Shown here: positions 1 to 10,591 of the stretch, one piece after another
Layout: each line of letters opens with the position of its first letter
Numbering within the stretch: the first letter of the stretch is position 1
Made by a program: the position numbers and the translations under genes
The notes under the pieces: generated by a model
The model's database searches: none
Seen by the model: the letters and a program-made list of their open reading frames with translations, nothing else
Told to the model about the DNA's origin: nothing
From: Branchiostoma belcheri
Taxonomy: Eukaryota > Chordata > Leptocardii > Amphioxiformes > Branchiostomatidae
Length of the DNA stretch: 64,000 bases
Assembly (NCBI RefSeq): GCF_001625305.1
Contig: NW_017804331.1
Location: 991,856-1,055,855, forward strand
Direction of reading: 5' to 3'

Positions 1-321
1 CAACAAAAAGACTTGTATTTGATGCAAGCACGTCTAACCCCCGTTTTGGTGAAAAATGACGTTAAAAGTGGATTTTAAAAAAATTTTAGGCTTTCTTATC
101 GGGCTTTCTTTTTTGCACTGTTTTTTTTACGCCAAGTCGCCAACCCAACCAATCCATTGTAATAAAAAGGCCAATAAAAAAGATTAAAAACACGCCAAAA
201 ATGTAGCCAAAACCCAAACCTGTTCTTTAGAGAAAAAAAAACAGTGCGCAAAAGAAAGCCAGATAAAAACCCCCGAAACATGCCAAAAATAAGCCAAACC
301 CAAACCTCTGCTTGGAGAGTC
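1..321. other. A/T-rich intron sequence, no gene
   Basis: Homopolymer-rich sequence containing a diverged direct repeat (around 196-235 and 270-318, both with GCCAAA...CCCAAACCT). The right edge, AAACCTCTGCTTGGAGAG, is the terminus of the hairpin family seen at 38464-38605. No coding evidence. Confidence 0.5.
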
Positions 322-694
322 ATGCCCGTAGCCAGGATTTTGAATGGGGGGGGGGTTCTTCCCACTGCTTGAGGGGACCTCGAGCGCCATAGGCACGAGG
401 TTCTTAGGGGGGTCCGGCATGCTCTCCCTCGAAATTTTGAAAAATGAACCTTCTAAAATGGCATTTCGTGCATTTTTAAGAGGATTTCCAAGAAAATATC
501 ACAGATGAATTTTTATTCAATGACAAAGGGAGCAGTTTTTCTACGATTCCAGTCCATCTTTTCAAGAAAAATCTTGGACCATTACATAAAAGTGGACCAA
601 AAAGTGGACCTTTACATAAAAAGTGGACCTTTGAGCCTTGTGGGGGGGTTCTTCTGACCCCCCCCCTGCCCAAACCCCCCCTGGCTACGGGCAT
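322..694 (-). mobile_element. hAT-like MITE
   Basis: The ends are ATGCCCGTAGCCAGG and its inverted complement CCTGGCTACGGGCAT. It is flanked by GGAGAGTC (314-321) and GGAGAGTA (695-702), a 7/8 match and so an 8-bp target duplication. No coding capacity; its apparent reading frames are G-run artefacts. Other copies are at 6344, 31133, 39647, 45369 and, partial, 16745 and 51555. The 8-bp duplication points to hAT; the family is not named. Confidence 0.8.
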
Positions 695-702
695 GGAGAG
701 TA

Positions 703-1796
703 GTCATACAACAACTCAAGCAAAGTGCCTTTGACATACAGAGATGACTGATAAAAGGAAGCTATGAATAACTCTCATGAAAACATATTTCGATATTCAC
801 TGTTGATGATTCTTAATCAATGCTTGGGTCAGTGGGAAAAATAAACTATTAATATTAAAATATTAAAGGGACCACTAAAGGTAGCCAGGTGGTTTGAATG
901 CAAATGTGTTCACCACGACACTAGTACAGCCTGTACAGGTTTGAACCACAGAAATATCCTCTGCATATGCATTTTTTACAGCCCTTTTTCCCAAAAATTA
1001 CTATTGCTTTACATAATAGTTTCAAAAGGTAGATTTGGTTTGTAATATTTACCCAGTAAAAGTCCAGACACACTGAATTATTTGTGCGACTGTCTGGACC
1101 CTGTGATTATATCCACTTAAAGGTGAGACAAGTGCCTGTAATCCAGAGTTGGCCTGGTGCCATCCACTTTTATATGCTGATGTCACTCCAGAAACAAGAA
1201 AAGCTTTTCAAAAAGCTGGGCCGGCCTCAGAAATAAACTAAATGAAGGCATCGCCAACTCTGGAGAGCTTTTAAAAGATCTGGCATTTTGGACATGTTAA
1301 AAAGAAAATTGAAATAATGCTGACAGCGGGATTCGAAACGGCGAACTTAGCTTGCCAAAACATGCCAGACGTTTCTGTACACAAACACATCCTTCAAATA
1401 TTATCAGGACTTAAACATTACACATTACAAATGAGAATTTTTAATTTAAGAACAAATCTAAATTCTGGAAAATCACTAATATTACACCACTTAAAATATT
1501 ATTTGTTATTAAACCTTTGGATCCAACACACTTAGATTTCTCACCTACAGCTTTCGACCAGTCACTCTGGTCTTCCTCAGTAGACTGACCCAGTGAAGCT
1601 TGTCACGTGGCTTCTTTGAAGTGTGACGTCGACACTGGGTCGAAGGTATGTCGGCCCCCGTTGCGGTTAAGTGAAGGGTATCATAGGTCAGAGAACTTTT
1701 TGTGTTGAATCTAAAGTTTTAACTCTAAACATGTAACTACCAACACAGATGAACTTTCATGATAGTTAAAATATTATCATAAGATTAACATTTACT
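703..1796. other. Intron, no recognised gene
   Basis: No exon with family similarity and no intact element seen. 1737-1762 carries the short motif CCAACACAGATGAACTTTCA, which recurs near 17453, 46943 and 47374. About 1541-1660 holds a small imperfect dyad around TCGACCAGTCACTCTGGTC. Confidence 0.5.
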
Positions 1797-2190
1797 GTCA
1801 TTTATCTGTATCTGTTTAGCCGGTATAACCGCCTTTCGGCTTAACACACCAGCTTCGCAGGCACGCGGCGCGGTGGCAGCTGGCTATATTACACCGATCG
1901 ACTTGTTACACCTAACCCATGAACTTCTAGCTCTAGACATTGTTTAAAGCTATGTATTGACAATGCCCCTACTGTACTTGGTGACAGTGAGTTCTACTCT
2001 GCGATAGTTCTAGAAAAGAATGAATTCTTGAACACCTCAATCCTTGGTTGATAACTCTGGTACTTGAAGGCATGGCTATTTCTTGTTCTCTTCTGGGCTG
2101 GTATTAGGTACTTAGTAGTTGGGATGTCCACCAGTTTATTAGTCGTTTTGTACATCATGCATAGTCTGGACATCTTTCTTCTGTCTTCCA
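1797..2190 (-). mobile_element. LINE 3' end, 5'-truncated (LINE-Y)
   Basis: On the minus strand the fragment encodes the C-terminus of a non-LTR retrotransposon ORF2 (LEDRRKMSRLCMMYKTTNKL, then RTRNSHAFKY and NSFFSRTI), followed by a 3' tail with one CGGCTAAACAGATACAG-type unit. Its 5' truncation point is only 10 bp before the exon-1 acceptor, so the pyrimidine tract of that acceptor is antisense LINE coding sequence. The same family occurs at 31957, 44846, 49977, 52167 and 54190. Confidence 0.85.
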
Positions 2191-2200
2191 CACCTTACAG

Positions 2201-2310
2201 GGGCAGACCTGAAGGATGTGGTGGATGTGCTGATAGCTGATGTGGAGAAAGAGGAGACGCTGAACGACATGGCCGCACAGGCACAGGTCGTGCTCAACTG
2301 TGTCGGCCCT
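2201..2310 (+). CDS. SCCPDH: SCCPDH-like exon, window exon 1
   Basis: The acceptor CACCTTACAG ends at 2200 and the donor GTAAGT starts at 2311. The first two bases finish a codon begun in an upstream exon outside the window. The exon encodes a 36-residue segment starting ADLKDVVDVLIADVEKEETL and ending in VVLNCVGP, the conserved strand near the end of the N-terminal Rossmann-like domain of this family. It ends in phase 0. The upstream exon carrying the glycine-rich nucleotide-binding loop is not seen in 1-2200. The sequence just before the acceptor is an antisense LINE fragment (see 1797-2190). Confidence 0.93.
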
Positions 2311-2346
2311 GTAAGTCACCAACTTTTCAAAACTGACTTCATTTAA

Positions 2347-2677
2347 GATCAGGCCTAGGGAAAAAATGTTGTGTTTCCTGTTTCCTGATTCCCCCCAGAA
2401 AAAAACTGCATGCAAGGGACATAAATTTTTCAAGCTGATTGACCTTTTCTAACTCTGACACCTGAGTAATGTAATAAATGTTGTGCAATTGGTTTTCGAA
2501 CATGGACATTGAAAATATGTGTCCTCATGAAAGTTTCACTGTATTGTATAAGTTGGATCACTAGAGATTGACAAAGTCTAATATGAAAAAAAAGTAAGGA
2601 AGAAAGATAATCCCTACCTACCGACCCCAACTTTTTCAGGAATGAAACAGGAAACATAACATTTTTTTCCTAGGCCT
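2347..2677. mobile_element. MITE with AGGCCTAGGAAAAAA termini
   Basis: Inverted termini begin AGGCCTAGGGAAAAAATGTT and end in ACATTTTTTTCCTAGGCCT. A second copy lies at 19916-20325. It begins 37 bp after the exon-1 donor. No coding content. Confidence 0.7.
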
Positions 2678-3048
2678 CATGTAAGAAAGGTAGCTTTGTG
2701 TAGATACTTGAGATAGTATAGATGGGGTTGGCAAAATGGTTGTTTGAAACATTCTTTATTCATGTGGGGCACAAATTGGCAGGCCGCTTTTCATTGCTTT
2801 TGGAACAAGACAAATTTGATCAATGACCCAGTAATTTGATCATCTCAATATCATTACTGGCATACTTAATAGAAGGTACTTTAGATAAGACAGATGTGAT
2901 GAGTGATAATTGTGTAGCAATATTATGTTTATAGATTGTTATTTGATTGTTATTATTGAGAAGATAAATAGAAATCATACTTCCTTAACCACTGCTGTAG
3001 AACTGTACTATTAGTCAGTATGCTGCTTTCATGTAGATTATACTTAGG

Positions 3049-3427
3049 CCATGTTGATTTGATTATATGGATGACATCCTCCAGGAGCCCAAAAATTGAT
3101 GCGCGCGTGCAAATAAAAAAAAAGTTTTGCAAAAAAAAAAAGTTGTTTTCATTATGAAAAAATACGTGGTCATGAAGGTTGAACAAATGGCACAGAATAT
3201 GGTTTGGCGAATAATCTAGTCTTCAAGTTCATTTCTTTACATTTTCGTCTTTTTCCGTTTGATTTTGGCATTGTACGACATTTTTTTTTTGTAACTTACG
3301 GTATATTTTTGCTCATTTTGCAACTGTTTTGTACGACTTACAGTATGGTTGAAAACTTTTTTTTTTTGGAAACGGCCGAAAATTCATGCGCGCGCGGATG
3401 TCATCCATATAATCAAATCAACATGGC
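3049..3427. mobile_element. MITE-B (GGCCATGTTGATT family)
   Basis: About 33-bp terminal inverted repeats run GGCCATGTTGATTTGATTAT ... ATAATCAAATCAACATGGCC. A TTA triplet precedes the left end; the right flank triplet has changed. Related copies are at 22840-23413, 31405-31744 and 34126-34516. The shared GGCC ends and TTA/TAA target suggest a PIF/Harbinger-like origin, related to MITE-A. Confidence 0.8.
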
Positions 3428-3587
3428 CTCCGAACTTTCTAGTGTAGAATTATCTTCCTATATATCTTTACCTTTGCACATCTGGTGACACATTGCCAAT
3501 GTCAGTTTTAGCTATGCTGTTACATATAATAATACAAATCAAGTACATTCCCAGCACCAGGACCAGGTGTTGTAGAGAATCAGACTG

Positions 3588-3637
3588 TGTTAAGCTATGC
3601 TCTGATGACTCTGTTGTCCCTGTATGTTGTGCGCAGG
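3588..3637 (+). repeat. Copy of the exon-2 acceptor region
   Basis: The run from GTTAAGCTATGCTCTGAT to a terminal CAG resembles 3943-3990 (GTTAAGCTACGCTCTGAT ... ACAG), the real end of the intron before exon 2. The exon itself is not copied. It is a possible decoy acceptor. Confidence 0.65.
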
Positions 3638-3990
3638 TAGTTTTCAAATTTGTTACTTACCAGCACCAGTGCAAGTATGCAGAAAAACGTACTTTGCACC
3701 CTGGTTAACCCTTGTCCTGCTGGCATTCCTGGCACAATTTTTTTCAATAATTTCATGACTTAATTAGATCATAGACCCCTGAACTTTTTTGCCCTGGAGT
3801 GGCGTAGTTACTTCTGCATTCGTTGTGTTTCGCTGCGGTGTGATGCGTTGCACGAGAAATACCCCTAAATCGTACCTATACAGGGTGCTATATAGATGGT
3901 ACTGCATGTGCATAACAACAATTGTTGTGCTCCGCAAGACAAGGGTTAAGCTACGCTCTGATACCTCTGTTATCCCTGTGTTGTATACAG

Positions 3991-4071
3991 TATCGCTTCT
4001 ATGGAGAACCGGTGGTGAAGGCCTGTGTGAAGAACAAAACCCACCACATCGACATCTGTGGGGAGCCACAG
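3991..4071 (+). CDS. SCCPDH: SCCPDH-like exon, window exon 2
   Basis: An 81-bp exon, phase 0 at both ends, between acceptor TTGTATACAG and donor GTGGGT. It encodes 27 residues, starting YRFYGEPVVKACVKN and ending in HHIDICGEPQ. The YRFYGEPVV and GEPQ motifs are hallmarks of the SCCPDH / saccharopine dehydrogenase-like family. About 350 bp upstream (3588-3637) lies a diverged copy of the intron end preceding this exon. Confidence 0.95.
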
Positions 4072-4169
4072 GTGGGTGCACGCTTGCTTTCTTTACTGTA
4101 ATTACCTTCGCCAAGAAGGTGTGGGGTTGTGTGGCACCTCTTCATATTTATCCGCCATCCACCTTCCGG

Positions 4170-4310
4170 CATGGCAACAGAAAAATATGCCCATTTTGCG
4201 GCATGTTGACCACTGTCAGATAGTAACAAAATTTCTTGTTTTTTTCCCCAAAAATCAGGCAAAAATGAATGGCCGTGCTGATGTCATCCATAAAATTTAC
4301 TTGCTGTGGC
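4170..4310. mobile_element. MITE-B2 right end (truncated)
   Basis: The right terminus ATGTCATCCATAAAATTTAC ... GCTGTGGCC is followed by TAA. The interior matches the left half of the complete copy at 47992-48404 in inverted orientation. The left terminus is not seen. Confidence 0.65.
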
Positions 4311-4630
4311 CTAACATAAAACAAAATACGTCTAACACAGGAACAGTTCTGTAAGCTTTTAACGACACGACAGAAGACAATGTGTCGGTCCCCACGGATG
4401 GCGGCTATCCCGCTGCAGGGAGAGATACGCCGTGCTGCAGGGAGAGATAACACACGCGCCACGTGTAAACTAGTCCCACGGGACAACAGATAGATGGAGA
4501 TAGCTGGGGAGAGGCGCTGCCTCTTCTTTTATGATTCTGACGTTCCTTTCTGTCACAGTAGGGCTTAGTGTGATTCACTGCCACCAGACAGAGGATATCT
4601 CAAATTCAAATTCAAATTTTTATTCGGTAA

Positions 4631-4870
4631 GGCCACACCAATTTAATTTGTTGGTTCTCAGATTTTGTCAGAAAAATATGAAGCGACAGGGCGAAAAAAA
4701 ATAAAATAAAAACAGGTCTAGGCATCCTATTATAGGCTTAAATGCTATGAAATGAGCCATGAAGTCAACACAAAAGGCTGGGTTAAAATTTAAACATTGA
4801 ATTTTGAACTTTTAATCAGAAAAAAACAAAGAGGCGAATCCGAGAACCAACAAATTAAATTGGTGTGGCC
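4631..4870. mobile_element. MITE-A, internally deleted
   Basis: Ends GGCCACACCAATTTAATTTG and the inverted complement; target duplication TAA on both sides (4628-4630, 4871-4873). The 'GGTTCTC' subfamily. A second, end-degraded MITE-A copy follows immediately (4874-5237). Confidence 0.85.
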
Positions 4871-4873
4871 TAA

Positions 4874-5237
4874 GGTTCTCCAGAAAAAATTTCCAGAAAA
4901 AATATGAGAGCGAAAAAAATATAAAAACAGGGTTAGGCATCCTGTTATAGCCCCAAATGCAATGATAGGAGCCATAGATTCACACAAAAGGCTGGGTTGA
5001 TATATAAACAATGAATTTTGAACTTTTGATCAGCATTAATAGCTAGGAAGAAAAGGACTTTCCTCAACTGTTGGGGGCAAAATATCTGTCAGAGAGTCTG
5101 AGCATTTTTTTAGTCTGACAATTTTTTTAGTCGATTTAGCATTTTTTAGTTGATTTAGAATTTTTTTTTTCGCAAAATATCAATCAGAAAAAATGAAGAG
5201 GCGAATCCGAGAGCCAACAAATTAAATTGGTGTGGCC
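4874..5237. mobile_element. MITE-A, left end degraded
   Basis: The interior (CCTGTTATAGCCCCAAATGC, TGAATTTTGAACTTTTGATC) and right terminus AATTAAATTGGTGTGGCC match the family; the left terminus is lost against the preceding copy. Confidence 0.75.
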
Positions 5238-5320
5238 TGAGGTAGGAGACAATAGTGGTTGTGTAAAAGAAAACCACTATATTCTATACTCCACCAACCT
5301 GATGAAACTATTTTCAGAAC

Positions 5321-5393
5321 TTACTGATACATGATGTTAACCGTTTGTGCCATTGTCCCTCACAGTTTTTGGAGTCGATGCAGTTTAAGTATA
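5321..5393 (+). pseudogene. Truncated duplicate of exon-3 start
   Basis: The intron end and first 27 exon bases of exon 3 are copied here: CACAG then TTTTTGGAGTCGATGCAGTT and TAAGTAT. It resembles 5835-5914 with scattered differences. A MITE-A insertion (TSD TTA, 5394-5396) cuts it off and no donor follows. It is a possible decoy acceptor 522 bp before the real one. Confidence 0.85.
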
Positions 5394-5396
5394 TTA

Positions 5397-5764
5397 GGCC
5401 GCACCAAATTAATTTCTTGGTTAACGGATTCGCCCGCTTCATTTTTTTCTGATTTGCAAATAAAAATGAAAATTCAGAATCAACTGCAAAATGCTCATAT
5501 TTTGCCCTGAACAGTTGAAAACAGTCCTTTTCATCCTAGTTGTTACAGTTATTCCATCTTTCAATGCAATGGTATCATTAAAAGTTCAAAATTCATTGTT
5601 TAAATTTTGGGCCAGCCTGGTGTGTTGACTTCATGGCTCCTATCGTATCATTTTTGGCCATAATAGGATGCCTAGGCCTGTTTTTATGTTATTTTTTTTT
5701 TGCCTGCCCGCTCCATTATTTTTCTAGAAAAATCCGTTAACCAAGAAATTAAATTGGTGTGGCC
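5397..5764. mobile_element. MITE-A (GGTTAACGG subfamily)
   Basis: A full-length copy with TTA duplications at 5394-5396 and 5765-5767. Inserted into the truncated exon-3 duplicate. Confidence 0.9.
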
Positions 5765-5887
5765 TTAGGCCTAGGAAAAAAAAAGTTGTACACCCTTGTC
5801 AGAAATGCAGGTTTATAAGCACGAACTACTGCAACATTACCTTACTGTTACATGATTTGAATCTTCTGTGCCGTTGTCCCTCCCCAG

Positions 5888-6017
5888 TTTCTGGAGTCGA
5901 TGCAGTTTAAGTATGATGAGGAGGCTAAGAAGAAGGGAGTGTACGTCCTGCAGTGCTGTGGGTTTGACAGTGTTCCTGCAGACCTGGGGGTGCTCTACAC
6001 CGTCAAGAACTTCCCAG
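5888..6017 (+). CDS. SCCPDH: SCCPDH-like exon, window exon 3
   Basis: A 130-bp exon, phase 0 at its start and phase 1 at its end, between acceptor TCCCCAG and donor GTAAGA. It encodes FLESMQFKYDEEAKKKGVYV, then LQCCGFDSVPADLGVLYTVK and NFP plus the first base of a Gly codon. The GFDSxPADLG motif is among the best conserved of the family. A truncated copy of this exon's start, with its acceptor, sits at 5321-5393. Confidence 0.95.
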
Positions 6018-6065
6018 GTAAGACTGGAACTCTCTCTAACTCTCCTTTTGTTCCCCGTAAGGCCA

Positions 6066-6235
6066 CACTCACTCACTCACTGTCCGGTTTATTGTCTGTT
6101 GTTCCCTGTCTTCCGAGGGTTAGACGTGCTTGCACAGCAATACTGGGGCTTGATGGCAGCCTGACTCACACACTCACTCACTCACTGTCCGGTTTATCGT
6201 CTGTTGTTCCCCGTCTTCCGAGTGCTTGCACAATA
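6066..6235 (+). repeat. Tandem duplication, about 106-bp period
   Basis: The block CTCACTGTCCGGTTTAT ... CTTCCGAG occurs twice just downstream of the exon-3 donor. Confidence 0.75.
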
Positions 6236-6343
6236 CACTGATTTAATTTTATGATATCTGCGCGCACGTTGATTTTCGCCTGTTCTCAAAAAAAGAAAAA
6301 AGATCACGTCCTCATAGGCTCTGGCCTTGGTGCCATCCTCTAC

Positions 6344-6700
6344 ATGCCTGTAGCCAGGATTTTGAATGGGGGGGTTCTTCCCACTGCTCGTGGGACCTCC
6401 AGCGCCGTCGAGGTTCCTAGGGGGGTCCGGGGGCATGCTCCTCCTGGAAATTTTGAAAAATGAACCTTCTAAAATGGCATTTCGTGTGTTTTTGAGAGGA
6501 TTTCCAAGAAAAAATCAGAGATAAATTTTTACTCAATGACAAAGGGAGCAGTTTTTCTACGATTCCAGTCCATCTTTTCAAGAAAAATCTTGGACCTTTA
6601 CATAAAAGTGGACCTTTACATAAAAAGTGGACCAAAAAGTGGACCTTTGAGCCTTGTGGGGGGTTCTTCCGAACCCCTGAACCCCCCTGGCTACGGGCAT
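6344..6700 (-). mobile_element. hAT-like MITE
   Basis: ATGCCTGTAGCCAGG ... CCTGGCTACGGGCAT termini; flanks share CCTCTA. Interior nearly identical to 322-694. Confidence 0.8.
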
Positions 6701-6804
6701 CCTCTATAGCCAATGGTACAACATGTAGCTGGCGATAATAGGGAGCAGGTTTTGATATTTTGTGTAAAAACCAATATTGGTTGACAAATAACAGTGTACC
6801 TGAT

Positions 6805-7090
6805 ATGGGCTTTAATAGGGTATGAATTAAACAAACCTTTATTGTACATAGAGAGTTAAGCTTCATTCTACAACAATGTCAAGAAACTTCATCTGTGATA
6901 TCTGCGGCAGTCTAAAGACCTGTTGTGTCTAAGTGATTTAGACATCATCTTTTAGTTTTTATCTTTGTGATTGGTCCGTGTAGTTTGGGGATATGGCTGT
7001 AAAAGTTTTTGTTAAAAGTAGTTGTGTATGTATATGTACTTGTTTCCATGATTTGTATAAACAGACGTCTAATAAAAAAAAATAAAAAAA
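6805..7090 (+). mobile_element. Retroposed fragment with poly(A) tail
   Basis: Bounded by a perfect 14-bp direct repeat ACAGTGTACCTGAT (6791-6804 and 7091-7104) and ending in an AATAAA-rich A tract. These are signs of LINE-mediated insertion of a 3'-end transcript. No coding region recognised. Confidence 0.8.
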
Positions 7091-7225
7091 ACAGTGTACC
7101 TGATCTTTATAGTGGAACATTGCATGAAAGACTGCTCTACAACAACAGAATGCAGAGTGGCATCATATTATGATGTAATGAATCATGGATCTTGACTTTT
7201 GAAAAAGGCCCAACATTTCCTTGAT

Positions 7226-7623
7226 TTAGGGTAATCTTAAGGCCACACCAATTTGATTTCTTGGTTAACGGATTTTTGAAGAAAAATAATGGAGCGGGCG
7301 GGCGAAAAAAATAAAAAAATAAAAACAGGCCTAGGCATCGTATTATGGCCCAAAATGGTACGATATGAGCCATTCAGTCAACACACCAGGCTGGTTCAAA
7401 ATTTAAACAATGAATTTTGAACTTTTAATGATACCATTGCGTTGAAAGATGGAACAACTGTAACAACTAGGATGTAAAGGACTGTTTTCAACTTTTCAGG
7501 GCAAAAGATGAGCATTTTGCAGTTGATTCTGAATTTTTATTTTTATTTGCAAATCAGAAAAAAATGAAGCGGCGAATCCGTTAACCAAGAAATTAAATTG
7601 GTGTGGCCTTAGGGTAATCTTAA
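7226..7623. mobile_element. MITE-A with 15-bp flanking duplication
   Basis: A full-length MITE-A (7241-7608) lies between two perfect copies of TTAGGGTAATCTTAA (7226-7240, 7609-7623). The usual target duplication of the family is 3 bp. The duplicated block begins TTA and ends TAA, both typical target triplets. Confidence 0.85.
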
Positions 7624-7919
7624 GTAATGGTTTTCAACTCGCCAAACGTATTGCCGCAAATGTTGACAGCAGTATAAATGTGTTTTGATGACATTTGTCT
7701 ATTAGTACAATCAGTTTCTTCTGGTATCACATTTTTGCAATAAAAATCTAATAACTTGATACTTGCTACTGGCAATGTCATTCTGAAGTATTTCTAATTG
7801 TACATAAATTTTGTACTCATGTTATCAAATCATCAATCATTATGATAAACCTCTTTACTAGTACATGTATATTTCTGATCAATTATGTACATGTACATTT
7901 GTGGTGAGGCAGACTTTAA
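7624..7919. other. Intron, no recognised gene
   Basis: AT-rich single-copy-looking sequence between two MITE-A copies; nothing coding seen. Confidence 0.4.
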
Positions 7920-8260
7920 GGCCACACCAATTTAATTTGTTGGTTCTTGCATTTTTTCTGAAAAAATATGAAGCGACAGGGTGAAAAAAAAATAACAATA
8001 AAAACAGGTCTACGCATACTATTACAGAAAAGGCTGTGTTGATATTTAAACAATGAATTTTGAACTTTTAATCAAACCACTGCAATGATAGATGGAAAAA
8101 CTGTAACAACTAGGAAGAAAATGACTTTCTTGAACTGTTGGGGGGGGGAGGGCAAAATATTGAGCATTTTTGAGTTGATCCAGAACCAGAATTTTTTTTT
8201 GCAAATCAGAAAAAATTGAAGAGGGGAATCCGATAACCAACAAATTTAATCGGTGTGGCC
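7920..8260. mobile_element. MITE-A (GGTTCTC subfamily)
   Basis: Inverted termini with TAA duplication (7917-7919, 8261-8263). Confidence 0.85.
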
Positions 8261-8325
8261 TAATATGCAGAATTATGCTGCCTGTTTCCAACTACAGATC
8301 AGACATGTCAGATATGATCAAATGA

Positions 8326-8573
8326 GCACGTCGGCAGAACGTACAGCACCTGTGTGAAACCCAGATTTTTCGTTGGATGTTTGGTCAACGTTGCATCAGA
8401 ATTTTGCCTTTTGCAGACAATATTTTTTCCAACATAACATTTGGAAGCTACAGACGGGATGTTATTGTTAACGTTATATGCGCAAATACGACCTTATATG
8501 AAACGTCTTGCTGGAGTGCTATGCATTATACAGTATGGATTTTGCACAGGTGCAGTACGTTCTGCCAATGTGC
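8326..8573. mobile_element. MITE-C (GCACGTCGGCAGAACG family)
   Basis: Terminal inverted repeats GCACGTCGGCAGAACGTAC ... GTACGTTCTGCCAATGTGC. Other copies at 21753, 45942, 46258 and 63026. Noncoding. Confidence 0.8.
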
Positions 8574-8590
8574 TGATCAAGTATACATGC

Positions 8591-9033
8591 AGGGCTCAAA
8601 GTACTGGGTGTATGTGTATATGCACCTGAGTGCACCCAAATTTGGAGCTGTGCACCCAATTATTTTCTGTGGGTGCACCAGTCCACCGAAATATTTTTGT
8701 AGGTTTACATATATATGTAAAGATGTTAAATGTATAGTGGTATACAGTATATTCTTAATATCTTATAAGTGTCAGAAAAGTAATAAAATCATTGTTGTAG
8801 TACCCGAAACATATTTTGTGCACCCAATTTTTTAGGATAGGTGCACCAGTGCACCTTCGCTGGAAGACAGACGTAGAATGTCCAGACTGTGCATGATGTA
8901 CAAAATGACTAATAAACTGGTGGATGTACCAACCACTAAGTATCTGATACCAGCCCAGAAAAGAACAAGAAACAGTCATGCCTTCAAATAGGTGCACTAG
9001 TGCACCTATTCCCAAACATGAATTTCGAGCCCT
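8591..9033. mobile_element. MITE-G (AGGGCTCGAAAT family) with inserted LINE piece
   Basis: Termini AGGGCTCAAAGTAC ... AATTTCGAGCCCT; the interior is dominated by GGGTGCACCAGTGCACC palindromes. A 133-bp plus-strand LINE-Y coding fragment (8858-8990) sits inside, flanked by an imperfect direct repeat TAGGTGCACC/TAGTGCACCT of about 18 bp. Other copies: 12036, 14307, 37249. Confidence 0.8.
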
Positions 9034-9383
9034 GATGTACATGTAGTTTGAGTACCTTCCTTAGACAATGATAAGTATATAAGTGTATAGGCCATGTTAT
9101 CAATCACGTTACAGTAGATGTCTGCAGGCAAAGATGTAGTTCTGAGATAATGGAATATCTGTACCATAGAGCAGGTAACTAAAACAGATGATGATCATTA
9201 TAACAGGTGATGCATCTAGTGAAGCCGGCAGGCATTACAGACGGAATATCTCAAATCTTTTATGCAGTTTTTATACCAGAGGATAACATCAAAAGGAGTA
9301 AGCTTTATAAGTTTATTCCGAGCATGGAGCAGGGAATGAAACAGCACATGCTAGTGTAACGGAAATGAAGAGAAACCTACAGT

Positions 9384-9570
9384 GGGGGTCGCTGGAAGAC
9401 AGACGTAGAATGTCCAGACTGTGCATGATGTACAAAATGACTAATAAACTGGTGGACGTACCAACCACTAAGTATCTGATACCAGCCCAGAAAAGAACAA
9501 GAAACAGTCATGTCTTCAAATATACGGTTATACGGCCTATACTGATACTGATACAGATGTTCGCTCTCCA
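9384..9570 (+). mobile_element. LINE-Y C-terminal fragment
   Basis: Encodes LEDRRRMSRLCMMYKMTNKL then VDVPTTKYLIPAQKRTRNSH before losing similarity into a GATACTGATACAG-type tail. Nearly identical to the piece at 8858-8990. Confidence 0.75.
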
Positions 9571-9617
9571 AGCAGAGGTTTAGGCTACGGCTTATTGTTG
9601 ACGTGTTGTAGATATTT

Positions 9618-9903
9618 TTTATTTATTTATTTCAACACCAAAAAGCAAACCTTGCAGCAGGGATGAGAATCCCTGAATTGGAAGAGTTTGCGTACAGAAA
9701 AAAAAGTTACAATAGGCAAAGCAGACACTATATATATATACAATGTACACACCCTCATATACACTATAATACATAAAAAATATGTACCAAGCAAAAAAAA
9801 CTGTGTGAGTAAACATACACTGAGTACGGCATGAAAGGATATTGAAGATATCTGGTTTTGAATGGGGCAACGTAACATTAGTTTTAATACATGCGGAATC
9901 CAT
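9618..9903 (-). mobile_element. LINE 3' end
   Basis: Read on the minus strand: the end of a LINE ORF (TNVTLPHSKPDI), a 3' untranslated stretch, and an AAATAAATAAATA tail. A related C-terminal fragment lies at 46665-46815. Confidence 0.7.
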
Positions 9904-10065
9904 GTATTAATGTAACCACCGGCGTGACCTTGATCTTGCCCTAACTCAGCGTACCGACCCATGCATGCGAGATTGATCGCCGACAATGTCATGTTGAAGA
10001 ACCCAACATCCATTACTGTCCAATCATTTTAATGTCCATTACAACATCGCGGTTAACTTTCATCA

Positions 10066-10091
10066 AGGAGGTTAAATTTTAACCTCCTTGC
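10066..10091. repeat. Short hairpin
   Basis: A perfect dyad AAGGAGGTTAAA / TTTAACCTCCTT. The same stem recurs near 40707-40733 and 40843-40867. Confidence 0.6.
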
Positions 10092-10591
10092 TTTAATCAA
10101 AATGCTTGAACGAAATTTCCTTACCCCTTGAATCACTACACAATCTACAGTATATCTGTACACACTTGTGCTGTGAAGCTTCACATATTGGGACAAAATG
10201 GCTACAGCATTATATAACAAAAGAATGCCATAATGCACCAACAGCATTAGGTTTAGATTGTATTTTTATAGGATAATCAATTGTTTTGAATAGAATACTC
10301 AATTGTTTCTCTTTATGTTTGTATGCTACAGTTAGCATTTGGGCATGACTTTGCAAATTTCACTCACTTCACTTAATTTAACTTCAGCTCAATTATTATC
10401 ATTATTATTATTATTACATCAATCTCATCTTTCACAGCCAAGGGATGGATAAAATCAGGCTCAATACTACAACCAATTAAGAAAAAGCAAAAAAACAACA
10501 ACATGTTTCTAACACTTAACACAACAGCAAAATCTAACATACATGTACATCATGCATGGCCCTCCTATCAACAAATTTCAGATAAGGTCTA

